A stretch of DNA of 10,800 bases from Cyclostephanos tholiformis (lineage: Eukaryota > Bacillariophyta > Thalassiosirophyceae > Thalassiosirales > Thalassiosiraceae): NCBI GenBank assembly GCA_036939975.1, contig JALLPB010001195.1, positions 1 to 10,800 on the forward strand, written 5' to 3'. Shown here one piece after another: positions 6,612 to 10,800 of this stretch. Within the stretch, counting starts at the first letter, position 1. Every line of letters begins with the position of its first letter. The position numbers and the translations under genes were made by a program. The notes under the pieces were generated by a model. That model was not told where the DNA came from. It worked only from the letters and a program-made list of their open reading frames with translations, and made no database searches.

Positions 6612-8438
6612 ATGTGGACCCGCTTGTTCGGCCCCACCCTCACCCGGCCTGGTAGTGTCGAAGGTGCGGTAACAACCCCAACAGATGCAGCCCTCCGGGG
6701 CTACAAGGTCATTGGGATTTTCTTCGGGGCAGATTGGTGTGCGCCATGCATGGCGTTCAAACCGGTGCTCCAGGAGCTGTACTCGGCGCAGTCGGCCCTG
6801 GGAGCGGACTGGCTGGAAATTGTGTTGGCGGACCATTGTCACAATGCTGCGGCAGCACGGAAATTTGGCAACGGACTTCCAGGGTGGTCTATTCCCCTTG
6901 GCGCCAATACCGCCGGTAAGTTGATGTCCCGAACTCCGGCCCTCATGGCAAAGTTTGGCGTGACAACAATTCCGGCCTTAGTTCTGCTCGACGAGGGCGG
7001 GCGGTTACTGTGTCGGCACGGATGCGAATGGTGCGCAGCTGACCCAAACGGGGTGGGATATCCGTGGCGACTCACGACACAGCCGGGCTCGGCGGCGCGG
7101 GCCGTTGTTAACTTTGATCTGCTGCCGGCACAACGGACGACGGCTATCCCACCCGCGCTTCCGCTTCCAGGCACCCCGGCGATGGGTTGCCCGGGTGGTC
7201 TCCCCCCGAGTTTCGCGGACAATTGCCCCGACGCTGTTGGCAGCCTGGTGCGTGCCGCCAAGACACATCGGATTGACAACGGGGGGCCACCGCCATCGAC
7301 ACGGCTCAGCATGACAACTCTCCCTCCGGAGGGTGGGCTTGCTACGGTGCATGCCCGGGCCACGAACAGATGGGTCCGGCAACGGCACTCCCCTTCTGAT
7401 CTGCCCACGCCCGACCGCCCTCCGGAGAAGCCCAATGAGGTACCGTCCGCGAGGCAACATGTCCAACAAGGTAAGCAAACATTGTTGATGCAGCCCCAGC
7501 CATTAGCCGCGGTGCACCCATTTGAACCCACTCTTCAGAGATGGCAACAGGGCATCCTGGTTGACTGCGGCCCCAACTGGACACGGAAGGTCATTGATGC
7601 CACCGTCGCTCGCGGTCCCCACCCTACAGCCCGCACACCAGACTCAATCACCCTATTTGCGGAGGACATTCAGTATCAGGTCAAGGCCGGCTTCTGTCGA
7701 GTTTTCCTCTGGGATGACTTAAGACAAGATCTCACCGGGAATTTTAAAATCTCCCCCGTTGCCGTGGTTCCCCAGATGGGACATCGGGGACGGATCATCC
7801 TTGACCTATCGTTCCCCGTCTATCAGGATGTTGCCGGCCTTGTGACCGTCACCCAGGAAAGCGTAAGTGATTCCACCGTCCCGAACGCCCCCCCGGGGGC
7901 AGTCAAAGAAATTGGGCGGTTCCTCCCTCGGCTGATACAGTATATGCACGATACGCCCAAAGGCCTGCATATACTCTTCAGCAAGCTAGAAATCAGTGAC
8001 GGGTTCTTTTGGCTCGTAGTGCGGGAGAGGGATAGCTTCAATTTTGCGTATGTTCTCCCGCAGCCGTTGGGAGAACCGGTGAGGATTGTCGTGCCGTCGG
8101 CAGTACAGATGGGATGGGTCGAGAGCCCACCCCTGTTCTGTGCTGTGACAGAAACGGCTCGTGACCTGACGCAATACTTAGTCGACAACGCCGTGGACCT
8201 CCCCCCCTCCCACTCGAGGACAAGATTTCTGTCGAAAATGTTCCCTTGCGGGCCCGCACCACCTCCCCCTCGAAACTCCTCCAAGTGTATTTGGACGACT
8301 TTTGCCATGCAGCGACACAGTCGCTGGATGGAACTCACATCCCACTCATTCGCCAAGCTGCTATTCATGGGATACACGCCGTCTTCCCGAAGCCGGCAGT
8401 CACGGGACACAGAAATGGGAAGGACCCCCTGTCCATGA
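6612..8438 (+). CDS. Thioredoxin-fold domain fused to reverse transcriptase (N-terminal part of Pol)
   Basis: This is one uninterrupted frame starting at ATG 6612; the frame is actually open from 6543. Residues about 30-152 are a nucleoredoxin/tryparedoxin-like domain: FFGADWCAPC (active site 42-46), KFGVTTIPALVLLDEGG with the cis-Pro at 121, and an ADPNGVGYPW end. Residues about 153-325 are a Pro-rich linker. From about 330 the RT begins: RGRIILDLSFP (fingers), KLEISDGF (motif A, residues 458-465) and PSAVQMGWVESP (motif B, about 495-506). The Asp that should start motif A is Glu (E460, codon 7989-7991), which would be expected to cripple catalysis. The RT frame is lost in the C7 run at 8201-8207, so the last 75 or so codons to 8438 are out-of-frame reading. 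The YLDD box lies in the next frame. Neighbours: Gag upstream in the same frame, separated by a TGA. Confidence 0.82.
   Translation: MWTRLFGPTLTRPGSVEGAVTTPTDAALRGYKVIGIFFGADWCAPCMAFKPVLQELYSAQSALGADWLEIVLADHCHNAAAARKFGNGLPGWSIPLGANTAGKLMSRTPALMAKFGVTTIPALVLLDEGGRLLCRHGCEWCAADPNGVGYPWRLTTQPGSAARAVVNFDLLPAQRTTAIPPALPLPGTPAMGCPGGLPPSFADNCPDAVGSLVRAAKTHRIDNGGPPPSTRLSMTTLPPEGGLATVHARATNRWVRQRHSPSDLPTPDRPPEKPNEVPSARQHVQQGKQTLLMQPQPLAAVHPFEPTLQRWQQGILVDCGPNWTRKVIDATVARGPHPTARTPDSITLFAEDIQYQVKAGFCRVFLWDDLRQDLTGNFKISPVAVVPQMGHRGRIILDLSFPVYQDVAGLVTVTQESVSDSTVPNAPPGAVKEIGRFLPRLIQYMHDTPKGLHILFSKLEISDGFFWLVVRERDSFNFAYVLPQPLGEPVRIVVPSAVQMGWVESPPLFCAVTETARDLTQYLVDNAVDLPPSHSRTRFLSKMFPCGPAPPPPRNSSKCIWTTFAMQRHSRWMELTSHSFAKLLFMGYTPSSRSRQSRDTEMGRTPCP
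6699..7067 (+). other. Nucleoredoxin/tryparedoxin-like thioredoxin domain inside Pol
   Basis: The landmarks appear in family order: a beta strand VIGIFFGADW, the redox-active WCAPC, a helix FKPVLQELYSA, a strand LEIVLAD, an ARKFGNGLPGWSIPL segment matching the family's 'F...MPWLAVPF' loop, RTPALMAKFGVTTIP with the cis-proline, VLLDEGGRLL, and the closing DPNGVGYPW. The insert between the second strand and the KFGV helix and the closing '(D/E)-x-x-G-(Y/F)-PW' separate nucleoredoxins and tryparedoxins from plain thioredoxins. Both active-site cysteines (C43, C46) are intact and there is a second CxxC pair, C138 and C141. There are no stops or frame breaks here although the RT, RNase H and Gag all carry lesions. 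The predicted activity is dithiol-disulfide exchange; its role in a retroelement is unknown. Confidence 0.85.
8201..8207 (+). other. C7 run where the RT frame changes
   Basis: The zero frame reads GAC CTC CCC CCC TCC. The RT continues in the -1 frame as LPLEDKISVENVPL and reaches YLDD. The run CCCCCCC is phased exactly as an X XXY YYZ slippery heptamer (C CCC CCC), so a -1 slip would restore RT. A one-base deletion in the homopolymer explains it equally well and is likelier, because the break falls inside the RT palm and other lesions nearby are not slippery. Confidence 0.6.
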
Positions 8439-8971
8439 AAAAGATCGACCAAGGGGATGGCAATTTCGAAAGTAAAAAGGACATGATTGGATTTAGCTTT
8501 AATGAAGTGCACAGGACGATTCATCTCCCTCCTGCAAAGGCAATGGCATACATAAAGGAGACACACCGGATCCTGCGGCGAAAATTGGTGCCTACCAAGG
8601 TGCCCCAGATGCTGGTCGGAAAGCTCCGGTACGCCTCAATCATCCTGCCTGCCGCACGGGGGTTCTTCACTCCCATCAATGCTGTCATGCACGGTAATGC
8701 GACAGTAATTGGTCTTGGGGCAAAGTCTGAGGTCCGAGCTGCCTTAGAGGACTTAATCTCCCTCGCCCGTCTGCTTGGATCCCAGCCCACCCACATCCGG
8801 GAATTGGTGTTGGATATGCCTTGTTATGTTGGGTATCACGATGCGGCGGCGGCGGGCGCCGGCGGGGTTTGGTTCTCGCTGGTGGAGTCCATGCCCCCAT
8901 CTGTGTGGCGGGTGACATTTCCCCTGATATTACAACGGAAGTGGTCTCGACTTCTCATCCCCATGGAGTGA
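8204..8971 (+). CDS. Reverse transcriptase palm/thumb (YLDD) and start of RNase H, frame-shifted
   Basis: This continues the RT in the -1 frame relative to the preceding reading frame. The catalytic box reads VYLDDF, with both Asp codons at 8294-8299. It is followed by a helical thumb and connection segment (KDMIGFSFNEV, LVGKLRYASIILPAARGFF) typical of DIRS-like RTs. The first RNase H catalytic Asp lies in YVGYHDAAAAGAGG (GAT 8840-8842). The frame is lost at CCCC 8921-8924, and residues after VWRVTFP up to the stop at 8969-8971 are out of frame. There is no plausible own start codon; it is a piece of Pol, not a separate gene. Confidence 0.75.
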   Translation, partial: PLPLEDKISVENVPLRARTTSPSKLLQVYLDDFCHAATQSLDGTHIPLIRQAAIHGIHAVFPKPAVTGHRNGKDPLSMKKIDQGDGNFESKKDMIGFSFNEVHRTIHLPPAKAMAYIKETHRILRRKLVPTKVPQMLVGKLRYASIILPAARGFFTPINAVMHGNATVIGLGAKSEVRAALEDLISLARLLGSQPTHIRELVLDMPCYVGYHDAAAAGAGGVWFSLVESMPPSVWRVTFPLILQRKWSRLLIPME

Positions 8972-9702
8972 TCACCAACTCTGATCTCGAGCTCGCCGCC
9001 GAAGTTTTGGCGATCGGAATCATTCTTGGGTCCGCACCTCGAATCAAACACCAGCTGCTTGGAACCCTCTGTGATAACACGCCCACCGTCAGCTGGATCG
9101 AAAAAATGGCCTCAAAGTCCCACACTCCGACTGCCGGCAGGCTCCTGCGTGGCCTGGCATTTATGCTGTATTGCTGTCATGCGGGCCGTCTCACCACGGT
9201 TCATGTCCCCGGCTCTGATAATGTCATGGCGGATATTGCCTCCCGCCCATCAAAGGCGGCATCGATGTTCCATTCTGTTGCCCCTGACTTCTCTGACTCC
9301 GACCTCCTCTCTTTATTCAATACCACTTTCCCGTTGCCCGACAAGCAGGAGTGGCATCTGTCCATGGTGCCCCCATGGCTGAAATCGAACGTCTTCAAAA
9401 CGTTGCATGGCAGGCAATTGGATCTGCGACAGTGGATGGTTCCGTCTGGAAAAGGTATTGGACGGCGTGGCAACGGCACTGCCGGCTGTTTTCGGACGGG
9501 GCCACCCCTCCAACAGCACCACCGGAGAATATCGAGGACATGCTCCTCACCTTTGCTGTCACCGTGCGGGAAGGTCAGTACGGCCTCGGACATCAAGTCC
9601 AAGTTCAGTCGGTCGCTGTCGCTCTCCGTACCGTCGCCCAAACGTATGTTTTGGATGGATACGCCGACCCACGGCGGGCCTCCCCAGCCCAACACGCCCT
9701 AA
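8923..9702 (+). CDS. RNase H domain and C-terminal end of Pol, frame-shifted
   Basis: This picks up RNase H in a third frame as PDITTEVV. The conserved acidic residues are present in order: Glu in SDLELAAEV (8989-8991), Asp in CDNTPTVSW (9073-9075) and Asp in NVMADIASRPS (9232-9234). With the Asp at 8840 this gives a full D-E-D-D set, so the fold's active site is complete although split by the frame break. After RNase H comes the linker typical of YR elements (WHLSMVPPWLKSNV, LHGRQLDLRQW). The frame stays open to a TAA at 9700-9702, overlapping the recombinase gene by about 330 nt; the last part (from about 9440) has the composition of a shadow frame and may not be protein. RNase H would remove the RNA template during cDNA synthesis. 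Confidence 0.75.
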   Translation, partial: PDITTEVVSTSHPHGVITNSDLELAAEVLAIGIILGSAPRIKHQLLGTLCDNTPTVSWIEKMASKSHTPTAGRLLRGLAFMLYCCHAGRLTTVHVPGSDNVMADIASRPSKAASMFHSVAPDFSDSDLLSLFNTTFPLPDKQEWHLSMVPPWLKSNVFKTLHGRQLDLRQWMVPSGKGIGRRGNGTAGCFRTGPPLQQHHRRISRTCSSPLLSPCGKVSTASDIKSKFSRSLSLSVPSPKRMFWMDTPTHGGPPQPNTP

Positions 9703-10475
9703 ACCTTCCCATTGCACGACTACTCAAAAAGTTCGGGGACGACAATCCCCCACCCCAACCTAAGCTGGCAATACCAATCTCCACAATTCGGGCGATTGCC
9801 GCTCTCTATTCGTTCAGACCACACCACAATGCCGTTGCTGACATGGTGGTTGTGGCATTCTTCTACCTTCTCCGGGTGGGGGAGTACACACGCCAAGCTC
9901 GAGCTTGCGGGACGAAATGTACCATTCCGTTGTAAAGAGGAGATGTGCAACTATGGCGTGACGGTATGCTCCTAAACCACGACTCGGACTTGGCCGCCCT
10001 TCATCTTGCAGACAGTGCGACTATCTCCATTGCGCACACAAAGAATGGCACAAAAGGGGCGGTAATCCACCATGATGCCATTGGCGGTGTTCTCTGCCCG
10101 GTTGCGGCCCTAGCCCAACATGTGGCCAACCTCCACGGCATGCCCCCCCCCACACCCCTCAGCACGGTGTGCCGTCGGGGTTCACGGAGCTTGTTTATAT
10201 CTGACAGGGATGTAACCCTTGCAGTACGCTGGGGGGCAACAAGTGACAGCCTCTTGGCCAAGGGGTACACTCTCAACCGGGTTTCATTGCATAGTTTGCG
10301 TGCAGGCGGGGCAATGGCAATGAAGCTGAGCGGGGCCACCAACAGTATGATTATGTGTATCGGGAGGTGGACATCGCTCACGTACCTGACATACATTCAC
10401 ACCCAGATTGGGGCCCTCTCCGCAGGGGTCGCGTCAAAGATGTCCCAGTGTTTCACGTTTCAAAACGTCGGGTAA
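9375..10475 (+). pseudogene. Tyrosine recombinase of the YR retrotransposon, with one in-frame stop
   Basis: The start is taken at ATG 9375 (context GCCCCCATGG, a good eukaryotic initiation context). The frame can be read upstream to about 9351 without another ATG. Reading to 10475 would give about 366 residues, usual for DIRS-type recombinases. The N-terminal core-binding region reads SVWKRYWTAWQRHC; the catalytic Arg is in FYLLRVGEYT (R167). A TAA at 9933-9935 (codon 187) interrupts CTIPL and RGDVQLWRDGM. Then come KNGTKGAVIHHDA, HSLRAGGAMAM (His306 and Arg309), GRW and the nucleophile Tyr340 in TYLTYIHTQI. All key residues except the interruption are intact, so this was an active integrase-type recombinase until recently. 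It would join the circular cDNA to the target by strand exchange, without the target duplications a DDE integrase makes. The stop could be a C-to-T change of a CAA codon. Confidence 0.85.
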
Positions 10476-10800
10476 ACCTTGGATTGCCTACGAGACATGC
10501 CCCTGCACGCACGCGGCCACGCATATGACCCAACAGCGGTCTCGACAATGCTCGAGATGGCGCATGCATGCTTGCACGCATGTGCCCCCCAGACATGATT
10601 GCGGTGCATGCTGGCACGCGTTCTGTCCACGACATGTGCGTGCAAGGACGCATATAGACACGACTAGGCACACTTTGGGTCTCGGATGACCTGGGGAATA
10701 AAGTCCCCGGGCCTACCCGATTCCCAGCGGCACCTGGCACCGCGATACCTCTGAACGACCAAATATTGATCTGGCAAAATTAATTTGATCTACAGATCCT
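10476..10800 (+). repeat. 3' region of the element with clustered inverted repeats
   Basis: There is no coding sequence. The stretch is rich in CATGC/GCACGC/GTGCG alternations. CTTGCACGCA (10571-10580) and TGCGTGCAAG (10637-10646) are perfect 10-bp inverted repeats; TGCACGCAC (10504-10512) is the reverse complement of GTGCGTGCA (10636-10644), so one right arm can pair with two left arms. GCATGCATGC at 10562-10571 is a palindrome. YR retrotransposons carry terminal and internal complementary repeats that template circle formation, and this cluster is in the right place for them. I could not match it to the 5' flank of the element. Confidence 0.5.
10691..10711 (+). terminator. AATAAA in a GGGGA/TCCCC hairpin, possible poly(A) signal
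   Basis: AATAAA sits at 10697-10702 inside the loop region of a short perfect hairpin (GGGGA ATAAAG TCCCC), some 220 nt after the recombinase stop. Position and sequence would suit polyadenylation of the element's transcript. Many protists do not rely on AATAAA, so this is only suggestive. Confidence 0.3.

Larger units (their letters stand above)
3864..10702 (+). mobile_element. DIRS/Ngaro-type tyrosine-recombinase retrotransposon with a thioredoxin domain
   Basis: The order on the plus strand is Gag-like protein, CCCH finger, thioredoxin-fold domain, reverse transcriptase, RNase H, tyrosine recombinase. RT plus RNase H followed by a tyrosine recombinase rather than a DDE integrase defines the YR retrotransposon order. 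No aspartic protease and no Dam methyltransferase are seen, which is closer to Ngaro than to DIRS1 or PAT in content. The coordinates given run from the first ATG to an AATAAA in the 3' region. The true ends are not resolved: I found no long terminal, inverted or split direct repeat in the flanks by eye, and the 3' repeats may lie past 10800. At least six lesions interrupt the reading frames, so this copy is probably defective and non-autonomous. GC is visibly higher than in the upstream flank. Confidence 0.85.

Noticed and set aside
6612..7067. Thioredoxin domain as an independent host gene next to a broken retroelement
   Set aside because: The reading frame runs from the Trx domain through a Pro-rich linker into RT motifs without a stop, frame change or splice signal, and Gag-like sequence lies on its other side.
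7939..7975. 10-bp inverted repeat AGTATATGCA / TGCATATACT
   Set aside because: It lies inside the RT coding sequence (QYMHDTPKGLHILFS) with a 17-nt spacer; codon constraint plus chance in 10.8 kb explains it.
9889..9945. Pair of compensating frameshifts in the recombinase via the frame reading HAKLELAGRNVPFRCKEEM
   Set aside because: The original frame reads sensibly on both sides of a single TAA (CTIPL, then RGDVQLWRDG), so one point mutation is simpler than two indels.
2231..10500. Shared 10-mer CGAGACATGC at 2231-2240 and 10491-10500
   Set aside because: Matches of ten bases are expected by chance many times in a window this long, and flanking bases do not agree.
3740..10800. Long terminal, inverted or split direct repeats bounding the retroelement
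   Set aside because: Looked for by eye between 3600-3870 and 10480-10800; only fragments such as CCAATATT/CCAAATATT were found, not enough to call. Repeats may lie beyond the window.
1..10800. tRNA, rRNA or CRISPR array
   Set aside because: No cloverleaf with GGTTCRA-type T-loop and matching acceptor stem was seen, no rRNA-like blocks, and no regularly spaced repeats beyond the single 19-bp pair at 114-188.

Overview
The window looks like nuclear DNA of a eukaryote. It holds GT-AG introns of about 60-75 nt, coding remnants broken by stops, no ribosome-binding-site architecture and no operon logic. It is dominated by one large retroelement. The style of the reverse transcriptase and the short introns would suit a microalga such as a diatom or another stramenopile, but that is inference from memory of related proteins; nothing in the sequence fixes the taxon.

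Layout: (1) 1-1440 is relatively AT-rich, with no convincing gene; it contains a 19-bp direct repeat and homopurine and poly-C tracts. (2) About 1442-2405 is a decayed, spliced protein-coding remnant of unknown family: a Ser-rich exon, then a Lys-rich exon, a 71-nt phase-0 intron and a final exon, with in-frame TGA codons. (3) About 2713-3739 is a second decayed spliced remnant. It has an acidic linker, a BED-finger-like patch, a 64-nt GTAAGT...TTTGCAG intron and an IADFFHCEN block typical of hAT-like transposases. (4) From about 3740/3864 to at least 10475, and probably to or past the window end, lies a tyrosine-recombinase retrotransposon of the DIRS/Ngaro type, visibly richer in GC.

The retroelement reads in order: a Gag-like protein (3864 to about 6400, split by one frame change); a CCCH-type zinc-finger remnant at the Gag end; a nucleoredoxin/tryparedoxin-like thioredoxin domain with a WCAPC active site, fused in one uninterrupted reading frame to a reverse transcriptase; an RNase H; and an overlapping tyrosine recombinase with R...HxxR...Y catalytic residues. 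The copy is damaged: apparent one-base losses in the RT (in a C7 run) and in RNase H (at CCCC), a frame break in Gag and one in the zinc finger, a TGA after the zinc finger, a TAA inside the recombinase, and Glu in place of the first catalytic Asp of the RT.

How the parts would work together in an intact relative: Gag packages the RNA, RT/RNase H make cDNA, and the recombinase integrates a circular DNA intermediate without a DDE integrase. The thioredoxin-fold domain is not part of the standard DIRS, Ngaro or PAT layout, which carries no protease and in DIRS/PAT has a Dam-like methyltransferase instead. It is the most interesting feature of this window.
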